Shown piece after piece: positions 46,025 to 55,018 of a stretch of 64,000 nt of DNA (position 1 is its first letter; each line of letters opens with the position of its first letter). The notes below the pieces were generated by a model. The model was not told the DNA's origin and searched no databases. It saw only the letters and a list, made by a program, of their open reading frames with translations. Where the stretch lies: NCBI RefSeq assembly GCF_000023925.1, contig NC_013169.1, positions 1,612,001-1,676,000 on the forward strand, read 5' to 3'. Both the position numbers and the translations under genes were made by a program. This DNA comes from Kytococcus sedentarius DSM 20547 (GTDB lineage Bacteria > Actinomycetota > Actinomycetes > Actinomycetales > Dermatophilaceae).

Positions 46025-46816
46025 ATGGCGCCCCCCACCCCCGTCATCGAACCGGTCACCCCTCCCCTGCCCGGCGGAGAGGGCCGATACCTGCCGGGGC
46101 CGCAGGGCTCGGCCCAGGTGGTCTTGTGCCACGGCTTCACCGGGACGGCGCAATCGCTGGGGCGTTGGCCCGAGGCGCTCCAGCAGGCCGGGTTCTCCGT
46201 GGACGTTCCGCGGCTTCCCGGGCACGGACGCACCTGGCAGGCGGCGAACCGGACCGGCTGGGAGGACTGGTACCGCATCGCCGAACGGTCCCTCCTGCGC
46301 GCCAGCGAGCTCCGTCCCGCCGTGGTCGGCGGCCTGTCGATGGGGGGCGCGCTCGCCCTGGCGCTCGCCGTCGCCCACCCCGGCCGGGTGGCCGGTGTGA
46401 TCTTGGTCAACCCGGCCGTCGCGGCGGTCAACCCCTTCGTGCCCCTCACCCCCCTGGTGCGCCACGTCCGGCCGTCGATGCCCGGCATCGCCGGCGACGT
46501 CGCCGATCCCGACAGTCCCGGTGAGCTGGCCTATGACCGGGTGCCCATGCACGCGTTGAACTCCCAGCGGGCCCTGTGGCGGGGAGTGCGGCGGCGGGCG
46601 CGCGAGGTCACCTGCCCGGTCCTGCTGATGCGTTCGGCCGTGGACCACGTAGTGCCGGCCCGCAGCAGTGCCAGCATCCTGCGGCGGATCTCCTCGACGG
46701 ACGTCCGCGAGGTCGTGCTCGAGAACAGCTTCCACGTGGTCCCGCTCGACCACGACGCCCCCCGCGTCCACGAGGAGTCCGTGGCCTTCGCCCGCCGGGT
46801 GACCGGCGACCAGTGA
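46025..46816 (+). CDS. alpha/beta-hydrolase, carboxylesterase type
   Basis: A 263-aa serine hydrolase resembling Est30-like carboxylesterases and monoacylglycerol lipases. The oxyanion region is VLCHGFTGTAQSLG near residue 37, the nucleophile elbow VGGLSMGGALALA near 100, the acid SAVDHVVPARS near 207 and the His in NSFHVVPLDHD near 238. The C-terminal order of Asp and His fits the fold. There is no signal peptide. The gene is divergent from plsC and ends 4 nt from the convergent ROK kinase stop. The natural ester is unknown. Confidence 0.88.
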   Translation: MAPPTPVIEPVTPPLPGGEGRYLPGPQGSAQVVLCHGFTGTAQSLGRWPEALQQAGFSVDVPRLPGHGRTWQAANRTGWEDWYRIAERSLLRASELRPAVVGGLSMGGALALALAVAHPGRVAGVILVNPAVAAVNPFVPLTPLVRHVRPSMPGIAGDVADPDSPGELAYDRVPMHALNSQRALWRGVRRRAREVTCPVLLMRSAVDHVVPARSSASILRRISSTDVREVVLENSFHVVPLDHDAPRVHEESVAFARRVTGDQ

Positions 46817-46820
46817 GGCC

Positions 46821-47783
46821 TCAGCTCGTGGGCCGCTCGTCGAGCATGATCGAGGCCGCGCCGATGACGCCCGCGTCGTTGCCCAGGCTCGCCATCACCA
46901 TCTCCGGCCACGGGCGGTAACCGCGACCGGTGAGATTGCGGTGGAAGGCCCGGCGAGCGGGCTCGAGCAGCAGGTCGCCGGCAGCACTCACCCCGCCGCC
47001 GATGACGATCGCCGCCGGGTCGAGGATCGCCGCGAGGCTGGCTGCGCCCTCGCCGATCCAGACCCCCAGCTCGTGGATGAGCTCCGCCGCCGCGGGGTCG
47101 CCCTCCTCGGCCACCTTCGTGACGTCGGCCCCCTCGAGCGCGTCGGGATCGCCCCCGCAGGCGCCGCTGAGGCGAGCTGCGTGGGGGGTACCGGACCGGA
47201 TGAGGTCGCGGGCCTCGCGGACCAGGGCGCTGCCCGAGCCGTACTGCTCCCAGCAGCCGCGGTTGCCGCACCCGCAGCGCAGGCCGTCGCGCACCACGCG
47301 CATGTGGCCGATCTCGGCGCCCACTCCGGCAGCGCCTCGCAGGAGGGTGCCATCGTTGACGATGCCGCCGCCGATGCCGGTCCCGACGGTGATGAGGGTC
47401 ATGTCGTCGTGGTCCCGGGCAGCTCCGTGGCGGAACTCCCCCCAGGCTGCCGCGTTGGCGTCGTTCTCCAGCCGGATCGGCAGGTCGACCTGGGCGGCCA
47501 CCTTCGCCTTGAGGGGCTCGTCCCGCCACGCCAGGTTCGGGGCGAACAGGATGGTCTCGCCCGCGGCGTCCACCAGGCCTGCACACGCGATGCCGGCACC
47601 CACGACGTCCTCGCCCCCCGCCTTGCCCTGGAGGTCCTGGATGACCGTGGTCACGGCCTCGACGATGGCTCCGACGTCCTCGGCGGGGGTCTCGACCCGC
47701 GCCCGCTGGAGGATCTCGCCGTCCCGGACCAGGGCCCCAGCGATCTTGGTGCCTCCGATGTCGACACCGATGGCGAGGGACAT
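46821..47783 (-). CDS. ROK-family glucokinase
   Basis: Phosphorylates glucose to glucose 6-phosphate, probably with ATP. 320 aa. The phosphate-1 motif is IGVDIGGTKIAGALV at the start. The sugar-binding ENDANAAAWGEFRHG is near 110, followed by TLITVGTGIGGGIV. The ROK zinc motif GLRCGCGNRGCWEQYGSG is near 170 and contains the His/Cys set. A helix-turn-helix domain is absent, so it is a kinase rather than a repressor. The ATG has a GGAGG site upstream. It is the first gene of its own transcript. Confidence 0.93.
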   Translation of the reverse strand: MSLAIGVDIGGTKIAGALVRDGEILQRARVETPAEDVGAIVEAVTTVIQDLQGKAGGEDVVGAGIACAGLVDAAGETILFAPNLAWRDEPLKAKVAAQVDLPIRLENDANAAAWGEFRHGAARDHDDMTLITVGTGIGGGIVNDGTLLRGAAGVGAEIGHMRVVRDGLRCGCGNRGCWEQYGSGSALVREARDLIRSGTPHAARLSGACGGDPDALEGADVTKVAEEGDPAAAELIHELGVWIGEGAASLAAILDPAAIVIGGGVSAAGDLLLEPARRAFHRNLTGRGYRPWPEMVMASLGNDAGVIGAASIMLDERPTS

Positions 47784-47864
47784 ACAACCTCCACAGAGAG
47801 AACGACCAGGCGGTCCGGCACGGGCGCCGGACGGGTGGGACCACCGGACGTCCCGGAGGCTGGC

Positions 47865-48728
47865 TCAGTCTGCCTGATCCTGGGCCCGGTCCACCACGGT
47901 CTCGAGGGTGGCCCGGGGCACACCCCGGGCCACCAGGTGGTCCCTCAGCTCGGAGGCGTCCTCCAGCTCCGGGGTGCCCCAGGCAGCGTCCACGTCGGCA
48001 ACCAGGCCGGGCCGGTGGTCCGCGAGTGCCGCGACCGCCCGGTGTGCGGTGCGGTAGTCCTTGGCGCGGGCGGCCGGGGACGTCGTTACCGAGGGGTCCG
48101 ACGCCGCGAGTGATCCCGGTGGCGAGCCGTGCGCGACCCACTCCGCCACCCCCTCGCGCCACCACTCCGGCTCGGCGGGGTCGATCACCTGGTCGTAGCG
48201 GGCGTGGACCAGCTCGTGCCGGAGCACCAGGCCACGGTCCGCCGGTGCCAGGTCCGCCACCCCCGGGTGCAGGACGACCTCGACGCTCCCGTCACCCGGA
48301 GACGGACAGTCCACGGCCGTGGAACCACCGGGGGACACCTGGAGTCCCCGGGTGAACCCCGGGACCGCGTCCGTGCCACCCAGGGCCTCGAACTCCTCGC
48401 GGTCCTCCACCAGGCGCACCACGACGTCTCGCGGGCCGGGCCGCGCCTCCCACCGACTCCGGACGAGCTCGTCGGCCGCGCGGACCTCATCGGGCCACGG
48501 GGTGCCGCCGGCCCCCAACGCGCCCGGACGTCCTGAGGGACCGGCACAGGACGGGGCGCCCCGGCTCCACTCACCGGGCGGGCCACCCGATCCCCCCGCA
48601 CCGGCGGACGATTCCGTACCCCCGACCCCCGGCACGGGACCCTGCTCTCCCCCGCACGCCGTCACGAGCACAGCGGCACAGATCACCCCAGCCGCCCAGG
48701 GTCCAGCGCGGCGCGGAGAAGGGTGCAT
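47865..48728 (-). CDS. putative lipoprotein metallopeptidase (HExxH)
   Basis: A 287-aa exported protein. The signal peptide ends in the lipobox LVTACGG near residue 25. A Gly/Ser/Pro-rich stretch follows to about 80. The catalytic-looking region has LRHELVHARYDQV near 180 and WWREGVAEWVAHG near 203. This spacing, HExxH followed by Glu in EGxAEW, is that of gluzincin (peptidase MA-like) metallopeptidases. No family member with known function was recognised. The ATG overlaps the stop of the Cys/His-rich gene by one base, so they are made together. The target is unknown. Confidence 0.72.
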   Translation of the reverse strand: MHPSPRRAGPWAAGVICAAVLVTACGGEQGPVPGVGGTESSAGAGGSGGPPGEWSRGAPSCAGPSGRPGALGAGGTPWPDEVRAADELVRSRWEARPGPRDVVVRLVEDREEFEALGGTDAVPGFTRGLQVSPGGSTAVDCPSPGDGSVEVVLHPGVADLAPADRGLVLRHELVHARYDQVIDPAEPEWWREGVAEWVAHGSPPGSLAASDPSVTTSPAARAKDYRTAHRAVAALADHRPGLVADVDAAWGTPELEDASELRDHLVARGVPRATLETVVDRAQDQAD

Positions 48729-48985
48729 CACACCATTGTGACCACCCGACCCGCACCCGCCGTCGTCACGACCTCGGCCCGCAGGCCCAGCGCCGTCCCG
48801 AGCTCCACCAGGCCGCCGCGCACGAGCGCCGCGACGGCCTCCTGCTCGCGGGGGTCCAGATGGTCCTCGCACCCGCCGCCAGCGGCTCGGCGGGGCGAGT
48901 CGCCCCCCAGGTGGGTGGCACAGGCCGAGCACCCGGTCGACCCCGGCCGGTCGGTGTCCTGCTGCGTCATCCCGTGCTGCTGCAT
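48728..48985 (-). CDS. small Cys/His-containing hypothetical protein, 85 aa
   Basis: No recognised family. The N-terminus has GCSACATHLGG and GGGCEDHLD, a Cys/Cys/His/Cys/His set that could bind metal, followed by a helical C-terminal half (PREQEAVAALVRGGLVELGT). A strong GAGGAGGAG ribosome site precedes the ATG. Its TGA overlaps the ATG of the metallopeptidase lipoprotein gene, so the two are coupled. It may be a metal-handling partner or regulator of that protein; this is inference. Confidence 0.55.
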   Translation of the reverse strand: MQQHGMTQQDTDRPGSTGCSACATHLGGDSPRRAAGGGCEDHLDPREQEAVAALVRGGLVELGTALGLRAEVVTTAGAGRVVTMV

Positions 48986-49122
48986 GGTCGTCTCCTCCTC
49001 GGATCCACGGGCGGGTTCGGCACCTCGCCCCGACACGAACCCACGCTAGAACACACGACCGACAACATCCGTTCCTCTGTCCACATCCCGCCCGGTCTCC
49101 GGAGGTTGTCGGCCCTCGCGTC

Positions 49123-49128
49123 TACGGT
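49123..49128 (+). promoter_or_regulatory. -10 element of the exonuclease/GIY-YIG gene (leaderless)
   Basis: TACGGT ends 6 nt before the ATG at 49135. Upstream, CCGACAAC (49059-49066) and GTTGTCGG (49105-49112) form 8-bp inverted arms 38 bp apart. Confidence 0.5.
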
Positions 49129-49134
49129 GCCGCC

Positions 49135-50889
49135 ATGCCGCACAGCACCCCGCCCCGCCACGGCATCCAGGGCAGCTTCGAGGACCTGGGCACGCCGCTG
49201 GCCGACGTGACCTTCGTGGTCTTCGACCTGGAGACCACGGGGACCAGCTCGGCCGACAGCGAGATCACCGAGTTCGGGGCGGTCAAGGTGCGCGGCGGCG
49301 AGGTGGTTGGCGAGTTCCAGACCCTGGTGCGCCCCGCCGCGGGCATCCCCCCGTACATCCAGGTGCTCACCGGCATCACGACGGCGATGGTCTCGGCCGC
49401 CCCCTCCATCGAGCAGGTCCTGCCGAACTTCCTGGAGTTCGTGGGCGATGCGGTGCTCGTCGCCCACAACGCCCGCTTCGACACCGCCTTCGTCCGGCGC
49501 GCGTGCGAGCGGACCGGCCGCCCGGCGCCCGGCAACCCCGTGCTCGACACCGTCCACCTCGCCCGGCAGCTGCTCCCCCGCCCCGAGGTGCCCAACCACA
49601 AGCTCTCCACGCTGGCGGCGTACTTCCGGGCCGAAACCACACCCTCCCACCGTGCGCTCGACGACGCACGGGCCACCGTGGACGTGCTCCACGGGCTCAT
49701 CGAGCGGGTGGGCCCCTTGGGTGTGCACTCGCTCGAGGAGCTGCTGGCGTACAGCCGGCACGTGCCGGAGGCGCGGCGTCGCAAGCGCACCTTGGCCGCC
49801 GACCTGCCTGAAGCCCCCGGCGTCTACCGCTTCCTCGACGCGGCCGGTGAGGTGCTCTACGTGGGCACGGCGGTCAACATCCGCCGCCGGGTGTCCCAGT
49901 ACTTCACGGCCTCGGAGACCAGGCGGCGCATGGGGGACATGGTGCGCCTCGCCGAGCGCGTGGTGCCGATCGTGTGCCCCACGGCACTGGAGGCCTCCGT
50001 GCGGGAGCTGCGCCTCATCGCCGAGCACCGGCCCCGGTACAACCGCGCCGGGCTCAAGGGCGCCTCCCTGCCCTACGTGCGCCTGACCGACGAACCCTTC
50101 CCCCGCCTGTCCGTGGTGCGCGCGGTCTCGGACGACGCGGCGACCCACATCGGCCCCTTCCCCTCGGCGAGCGCCGCGAAGGAGGCGGTCCAGGCCCTCC
50201 ACTCGGCCCTCCCCCTGCGTCAGTGCACCAGCCGCATCACCGAGGCCTCCGCCGCCCGCGCCACGACCGCCTGCGCCCTGGCCGACCTGGGCCGATGCGG
50301 TGCGCCCTGCACCGGCGCCATGTCCCGCTCCGAGTACGCGGAGGTCACCACGCGTGCGCGCGCTGCCCTGGCCACCGACCACCGCGAGGCCTGGCAGGCC
50401 CTGGCGGCCCGGATGGACGAGCTCGCGGGCGCCGAACGGTACGAGGAGGCCAGGGTGCTGCGGGACGGCGCCCGCGCCTACCTGCGGGCAGCCGCCCGTC
50501 GCCAGCGGCACGAGGCGCTGGCCGGTGTCCGTGAGCTGGTGGCCGCCGCCCCGATGCGGGGTGGCGGCTGGGAGCTGGTGTGCATCCGCCACGGTCGCCT
50601 CGCCGGGTCGGCCCTGGCCCCCCGGGGTGTCGACCCCATGCCGGTCGTCGAGGCCCTCACCGCCACGGCCGAGGTGGTCCGGGCACGGACCGACGGCTCC
50701 CCCGCGGCACTGCCGGGTGAGACCGACCTGGTCCTGCGCTGGCTGGAGGCCGAGGGGGTGCGCCTGGTCACCGCCTCGGACGGCTGGGCCACCCCGGTGC
50801 ACTCCGCCGCCGCCGTCACCGACCTGCTCGAGGAGGCCGTCGCCGCCGACCTGCCCTCGGCCCGGTCCCGCCGCGGCCCCCGGCGCTAG
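49135..50889 (+). CDS. DEDDh exonuclease fused to GIY-YIG (UvrC/Cho-like) nuclease
   Basis: A 584-aa DNA-repair nuclease similar to Rv2191. Residues about 25-195 form a DnaQ-type 3'-5' exonuclease: VVFDLETTGTSSADSEITEFG (Exo I), VAHNARFDTAFV (Exo II) and HRALDDARATVDVLHG (Exo III). A GIY-YIG domain begins near 220 (EAPGVYRFLDAAGEVLYVGT, then NIRRRVSQYF). The C-terminal part has CALADLGRCGAPC and a UvrB/C-like region (RMDELAGAERYEEARVLRDG), but lacks the UvrC endonuclease half. It probably incises or trims damaged DNA beside UvrABC. Confidence 0.92.
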   Translation: MPHSTPPRHGIQGSFEDLGTPLADVTFVVFDLETTGTSSADSEITEFGAVKVRGGEVVGEFQTLVRPAAGIPPYIQVLTGITTAMVSAAPSIEQVLPNFLEFVGDAVLVAHNARFDTAFVRRACERTGRPAPGNPVLDTVHLARQLLPRPEVPNHKLSTLAAYFRAETTPSHRALDDARATVDVLHGLIERVGPLGVHSLEELLAYSRHVPEARRRKRTLAADLPEAPGVYRFLDAAGEVLYVGTAVNIRRRVSQYFTASETRRRMGDMVRLAERVVPIVCPTALEASVRELRLIAEHRPRYNRAGLKGASLPYVRLTDEPFPRLSVVRAVSDDAATHIGPFPSASAAKEAVQALHSALPLRQCTSRITEASAARATTACALADLGRCGAPCTGAMSRSEYAEVTTRARAALATDHREAWQALAARMDELAGAERYEEARVLRDGARAYLRAAARRQRHEALAGVRELVAAAPMRGGGWELVCIRHGRLAGSALAPRGVDPMPVVEALTATAEVVRARTDGSPAALPGETDLVLRWLEAEGVRLVTASDGWATPVHSAAAVTDLLEEAVAADLPSARSRRGPRR

Positions 50890-50892
50890 GCT
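50887..50892 (+). promoter_or_regulatory. -10 element of the Lrp-like gene (leaderless)
   Basis: TAGGCT overlaps the end of the preceding gene and ends 6 nt before the ATG at 50899. Confidence 0.5.
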
Positions 50893-50898
50893 GGGCCC

Positions 50899-51180
50899 AT
50901 GATCTCCGCCATCGTCCTGATCCACGCCGAGTCCGCCAAGATCCCGCAGGTGGCCCAGAGCATCGCCGAGATCCCCGGCATCGAGAAGGTGTACTCCACC
51001 GCCGGCGCGGTCGACCTCATCGCCGTGGTGCAGGTGGAGCGGCACGAGGACTTCGCCGACGTCATCGCCGACCGGCTCAACAAGGTCCAGGGCGTCACCG
51101 ACACCGAGACCCACATCGCGTTCCGTACCTACTCCGCGGACGACGAGGCCCAGGCGTTCGCCATCGGCCTCGACAGCTGA
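50899..51180 (+). CDS. Lrp/AsnC C-terminal (RAM) domain protein
   Basis: A 93-aa stand-alone ligand-binding domain of the Lrp/AsnC regulators, without the DNA-binding half. The alpha-beta sandwich pattern is visible: SAIVLIHAESAKIPQVAQS, GIEKVYSTAGAVDLIAVVQV and VQGVTDTETHIAFRTYS. Such proteins form oligomers and may sense amino acids. In actinomycetes they commonly lie between repair or respiratory genes and trpD, as here. It may modulate a full-length Lrp partner. Confidence 0.88.
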   Translation: MISAIVLIHAESAKIPQVAQSIAEIPGIEKVYSTAGAVDLIAVVQVERHEDFADVIADRLNKVQGVTDTETHIAFRTYSADDEAQAFAIGLDS

Positions 51181-51185
51181 GGCGG

Positions 51186-51224
51186 CCCACCGCGCCGGTC
51201 AGGCCGGCGGGCCGACCGGGTGGG
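51186..51224. terminator. possible hairpin between convergent Lrp-like and trpD genes
   Basis: CCCAC with GTGGG and inner CCGGTC with GACCGG form a bulged stem in the 44-nt gap. Confidence 0.4.
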
Positions 51225-52307
51225 TCACGCCGGGTAGGTGGTGCCGCGCGACGCCCGTACCCAGTCGGCCAGGACCCGCTGGGTCGAGCCGTCCGCGATC
51301 GCAGCACGCGCAGCCCGGACGCTGTCGGCCACCAGGGCGTCGAAACCCGCCTGGTCCAGCGCCCCGTCGACCGGTGAGGCTGCGGCGAGAGCCAGTCCCG
51401 CATTGAGGACGGCCGCCTCGGTGGCCGGCAGGTCGGCCCCTCCGAGGACTTGGTGGGCGACCTCGGCGTTGTGCGCGGCATCGCCACCCCGCAGCTCCTC
51501 GGTCGTGTGGTGGCGCACACCCACGACCGCCGGCTCCAGCACGAACTGCGTGACGACGCCGTCACGCACCCACCGGACGTCGGTCGGCCCAGCGGTGCTC
51601 GCCTCGTCCAGACCCTCCCGCCCCCGCATCACCACGGCGGAGGTGCCCCGGTCGGCGAACACCCCGGCCAGCAGGTCCATCACGGACTCCTGCGCACAAC
51701 CCACCACCGAGACCTCGGGACGCGCCGGGTTGGTGATGGGCCCCAGGATGTTGAAGGCGGTGGGCACGCCCAGCCCACGGCGGGCAGGGGCCGCGAACCG
51801 CATCGAGGGGTGGAATGTCTGGGCAAAGCAGAAGGTGATGCCCGCCTCCTCGGCCACGCGACCAACGTCCGCGGGCTCCAGCGCCAGATCCACCCCCAGT
51901 GCCTCCAGCACGTCGGCGGCGCCCGACTTCGAGGACGCGGCCCGGTTCCCGTGCTTCACCACAGTCACACCGGCGGCCGCCGAGATGACACAGGCCATGG
52001 TGGAGATGTTGACCGTGTCGAAGCCGTCTCCCCCGGTCCCGACGATGTCGACCACGCGGCGGCCCTCACGTCGCAGGGGCAGCGGCACCGAGTGCTCCAC
52101 CATCACGTCCGCCAGTGCGCGGACCTCGGCCACGGACTCCCCCTTGGCCCGCAGGGCCACGAGGAACCCGGCCACCTCGACGTCCGACGCCCGGGCGGAC
52201 ATCACCTCATCCATGGCCCACGATGCGGCGTCCCCACCCAGGTCCCTGCCAGCCAGCAGCTCCGAGAGGATCGAACGCCACGTGAGGTCACCGGAACTGG
52301 TCGTCAT
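51225..52307 (-). CDS. trpD: anthranilate phosphoribosyltransferase
   Basis: Joins anthranilate and phosphoribosyl pyrophosphate, the second committed step of tryptophan synthesis. 360 aa. The PRPP-binding motif [17 protein letters not shown] is near residues 88-104, followed by [21 protein letters not shown]. The acidic DEAST motif is in [13 protein letters not shown], and [13 protein letters not shown] is conserved. No other trp genes are adjacent. A TAGGCT -10 box ends 6 nt before the ATG, so it is probably leaderless. The gene is divergent from ctaE, with 125 bp between. Confidence 0.95.
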   Translation of the reverse strand: MTTSSGDLTWRSILSELLAGRDLGGDAASWAMDEVMSARASDVEVAGFLVALRAKGESVAEVRALADVMVEHSVPLPLRREGRRVVDIVGTGGDGFDTVNISTMACVISAAAGVTVVKHGNRAASSKSGAADVLEALGVDLALEPADVGRVAEEAGITFCFAQTFHPSMRFAAPARRGLGVPTAFNILGPITNPARPEVSVVGCAQESVMDLLAGVFADRGTSAVVMRGREGLDEASTAGPTDVRWVRDGVVTQFVLEPAVVGVRHHTTEELRGGDAAHNAEVAHQVLGGADLPATEAAVLNAGLALAAASPVDGALDQAGFDALVADSVRAARAAIADGSTQRVLADWVRASRGTTYPA

Positions 52308-52313
52308 GCCGCC

Positions 52314-52319
52314 AGCCTA
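52314..52319 (-). promoter_or_regulatory. -10 element of trpD (leaderless)
   Basis: TAGGCT (minus strand), 6 nt before the ATG at 52307. Confidence 0.5.
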
Positions 52320-52420
52320 ACGACGCCCCGGGACCCTCCACCGGAGCGGGTCCGGGCCGAAAAGTGCGACGCGCCGTCGTAGAGGGGGTGACCCTCCCCG
52401 GTTCACGATCGGCCATGGTC

Positions 52421-52426
52421 CATAAT
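52421..52426 (+). promoter_or_regulatory. -10 element of ctaE (leaderless)
   Basis: CATAAT, a near-consensus -10, ends 6 nt before the GTG at 52433. It fixes the start of ctaE at that GTG and marks the promoter of the ctaE-qcrCAB operon. Confidence 0.65.
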
Positions 52427-52432
52427 GCTCAG

Positions 52433-53086
52433 GTGGCGACTGCGAACTACTCCCCTGCTCCTGCCGAGATCCGCTCCAACGCACTCGGCCCGGTGACCCG
52501 ACCCAACATGGCTGCGGTCGGGACGATCGTGTGGCTCGGCTCCGAGCTCATGTTCTTCGCCGGTCTATTCGCGATGTACTTCACTCTGCGGGCCGTAGCC
52601 CCGCAACTGTGGGACCTGCACACTCCCTCGCTGAACGTCCCGTTCGCGCTGGGCAACACGATGATCCTGGTGATCTCCTCCGTGTGGTGCCAGCTCGGCG
52701 TGATGAAGGCCGAGCACGGCCAGTCCTCCCGGACCGGCAGCCTCCTGCAGGTCGGCAAGTGGGGCATGCGCGAGTGGTACGTCCTCACCTACATCTTCGG
52801 CTCGGTGTTCATCGCCGGCCAGGTCTTCGAGTACGCCGAGCTGGTGCACGAGGGCTTCACCCTGCAGACCGACTCCTACACGTCGATCTTCTACCTGGCC
52901 ACCGGCTTCCACGGCATCCACGTGCTGGGTGGACTCATGGCCTTCCTGTTGATCATCGGCCGGACGTTCACCACCCGCCACTACTCGCACTCGCAGGCCA
53001 CCGGCGCGATCGTGACGAGCTACTACTGGCACTTCGTCGACGTGGTGTGGATCGTCCTGTTCGCCTCGATCTACCTGCTTCGGTGA
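52433..53086 (+). CDS. ctaE: cytochrome c oxidase subunit III
   Basis: Membrane subunit of the aa3-type terminal oxidase. 217 aa with five helices, typical of the actinobacterial form. Conserved are [20 protein letters not shown] near the start, [20 protein letters not shown] with the buried Glu, [15 protein letters not shown] and [20 protein letters not shown] at the end. The GTG start is set by the CATAAT box; upstream ATG and GTG codons would place the start inside or before the promoter. It leads the operon with qcrC, qcrA and qcrB, the bc1 complex that feeds this oxidase directly. Confidence 0.94.
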   Translation: MATANYSPAPAEIRSNALGPVTRPNMAAVGTIVWLGSELMFFAGLFAMYFTLRAVAPQLWDLHTPSLNVPFALGNTMILVISSVWCQLGVMKAEHGQSSRTGSLLQVGKWGMREWYVLTYIFGSVFIAGQVFEYAELVHEGFTLQTDSYTSIFYLATGFHGIHVLGGLMAFLLIIGRTFTTRHYSHSQATGAIVTSYYWHFVDVVWIVLFASIYLLR

Positions 53087-53147
53087 TGGCCGCCTCGCCC
53101 CGCCACCCCCAGTTCGCCCCTGAGTCCTCCGACGATTGGTCCGACCG

Positions 53148-53939
53148 ATGAACTCCCTCCTCGAATACCGGCGCCACCCCGCCGCGATCTTCGTGTTGCT
53201 GCTGGCAGCCCTGGCCGTCATGGGCGGTCTCTACATGGCCCTCAAGCCCTCGGAGGTGCGCGCCGAGACGGCCGCCATGTCCGCTGAGGACGTCCAGGAG
53301 GGCAACAAGCTCTTCCAGGCCAACTGCGCCACCTGCCACGGCGCGAACGGCGAGGGCATCACCGATGCCGGGCCGTCGCTGGTGGGCGTCGGCGCTGCCG
53401 CCGTCGACTTCCAGGTCGCCACCGGCCGCATGCCGCTGGCCGCCCCCGGTGTGCAGGCCATGCGCAAGGAGCCGCAGTTCGACCAGGAGCAGATTGACCA
53501 GATGGCCGCCTTCGTGGCCAGCCTGGGTGACGGCCCGGCCGTCCCGGAGGAGCAGTACACCGACCTCGAGGGCGCTGATGCCGCCCACGGTGGTGAGCTC
53601 TTCCGCGTCAACTGCGCCATGTGCCACAACTTCAACGGCTCCGGTGGCGCCCTGACGCGCGGCAAGTACGCCCCCTCCCTGGAGGGCGTCAGCCCCAAGC
53701 ACGTCTATCAGGCCATGGACACCGGCCCCCAGAACATGCCGGTCTTCAGTGACTCCAACCTGTCCCCCCAGGACAAGGAGGACATCTCGGCCTACCTGGA
53801 CGAGATGCACAACGCGCCCAACCAGGGTGGTAACGACCTCGGCAACCTCGGCCCGGTGGCCGACGGTGTCTTCATCTGGACCCTGGGCATCGGACTCTTC
53901 CTCGGTGCTGCCTTCTGGCTGACGAGGAAGTCCAGCTGA
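53148..53939 (+). CDS. qcrC: cytochrome bc1 complex diheme cytochrome c subunit
   Basis: Carries electrons from the Rieske protein to the CuA centre without a soluble cytochrome c. 263 aa. An N-terminal membrane anchor (AIFVLLLAALAVMGGLYMAL) is followed by two heme c sites, ANCATCHGANGEG near residue 60 and VNCAMCHNFNGSG near 157, and a C-terminal helix (GVFIWTLGIGLFLGAAFWL). The start MNSLLEYRRHPAA is the family form; four codons upstream a GTG is in frame. It follows ctaE by 61 nt and ends at the base where the qcrA frame opens. Confidence 0.94.
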   Translation: MNSLLEYRRHPAAIFVLLLAALAVMGGLYMALKPSEVRAETAAMSAEDVQEGNKLFQANCATCHGANGEGITDAGPSLVGVGAAAVDFQVATGRMPLAAPGVQAMRKEPQFDQEQIDQMAAFVASLGDGPAVPEEQYTDLEGADAAHGGELFRVNCAMCHNFNGSGGALTRGKYAPSLEGVSPKHVYQAMDTGPQNMPVFSDSNLSPQDKEDISAYLDEMHNAPNQGGNDLGNLGPVADGVFIWTLGIGLFLGAAFWLTRKSS

Positions 53940-53977
53940 TGCCCCCTGCCCACATTCCCGCCCACGGAGAGGACGCC

Positions 53978-55018
53978 ATGTCGCACGGCTCCAACCGCCC
54001 GGTGCCCCACGGTGGTGACTCCCACCACGACGTGGTGCCGGAACACTTCGAGAACCCCGGCCATCCCCCGCACGTCCTGCGTTGGGCCGACGTCGACCCC
54101 AAGGCTGCTGCACGCGCCGAGCGCCAGGTGGCAGGTCTGTTCCTGCTGTCGATCCTGGGCACCTTGGGCTTCATCGTGGCTTACTTCTGGATGGACCAGG
54201 ACGCCGTGGGCACCATCCCCGGCATCGGTTCCCAGAACCTGTACCACGTGGTCCTCGGTGTGACCATGGCCCTGTCGCTGCTCGGCATCGGCCTGGGCAT
54301 CGTCCACTGGTCCAAGACCCTGATGGACGACCACGAGGTCACCGAGGAGCGCCACGTGCTGGCCGCCGACGCCGAGACGCGTCAGGGTTTCGCCGACACC
54401 GTGGCCGAGGGCCTGGAGTCCTCGCAGATCATGCGTCGCCCCCTCATCAAGTACACGCTCGGTGGCGCCATGGGCCTGTTCGCCCTGCCGCTGGGCATCC
54501 AGCTGGTCGGCTCCATGGGCCCCCTCCCGGGCAACGACCTGGCGGAGACCTTCTGGGCCGAGGGCAAGCGTCTGGTCACCGACCCGGACGGCATCCCCGT
54601 GAAGGCCTCCGACGTCACGCTGGGCTCGGTCTTCCACATCCTCCCCGAGGGCATCAACGACGCCGAGCACCCGCTGGACGAGAAGGCCAAGGCCTCCGTC
54701 CTGCTCATGCGCCTGAACCCCGACGACATCAAGTCGGACAAGCAGCGCGACTGGGGCTACGAGGGCATCGTCGCCTACTCCAAGATCTGCACCCACGTCG
54801 GCTGTCCGGTGGCGCTGTACGAGCAGCAGACGCACCACCTGCTGTGCCCGTGCCACCAGTCCACCTTCGACGTGACGGAGGACTGCAAGGTGATCTTCGG
54901 CCCGGCCAAGCGCCCGCTGCCGCAGCTGAAGATCTCGGTGGACGACGAGGGTTACCTGAAGGCTGACCAGGGCTTCGCGGAGCCCGTTGGTCCGAGTTAT
55001 TGGGAGCGTGAACTGTGA
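53978..55018 (+). CDS. qcrA: cytochrome bc1 complex Rieske iron-sulfur subunit
   Basis: Takes electrons from menaquinol through a [2Fe-2S] cluster. 346 aa, with three helices as in other actinobacteria (LFLLSILGTLGFIVAYFWM, NLYHVVLGVTMALSLLGIGL and YTLGGAMGLFALPLGIQLVG). Cluster ligands are in SKICTHVGCPVALY and LLCPCHQSTFD near the C-terminus. The ATG at 53978 is chosen because GGAGAGGAC precedes it; another ATG at 53939 overlaps the qcrC stop (TGATG). The qcrB start overlaps its end by 4 nt. Confidence 0.94.
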   Translation: MSHGSNRPVPHGGDSHHDVVPEHFENPGHPPHVLRWADVDPKAAARAERQVAGLFLLSILGTLGFIVAYFWMDQDAVGTIPGIGSQNLYHVVLGVTMALSLLGIGLGIVHWSKTLMDDHEVTEERHVLAADAETRQGFADTVAEGLESSQIMRRPLIKYTLGGAMGLFALPLGIQLVGSMGPLPGNDLAETFWAEGKRLVTDPDGIPVKASDVTLGSVFHILPEGINDAEHPLDEKAKASVLLMRLNPDDIKSDKQRDWGYEGIVAYSKICTHVGCPVALYEQQTHHLLCPCHQSTFDVTEDCKVIFGPAKRPLPQLKISVDDEGYLKADQGFAEPVGPSYWEREL

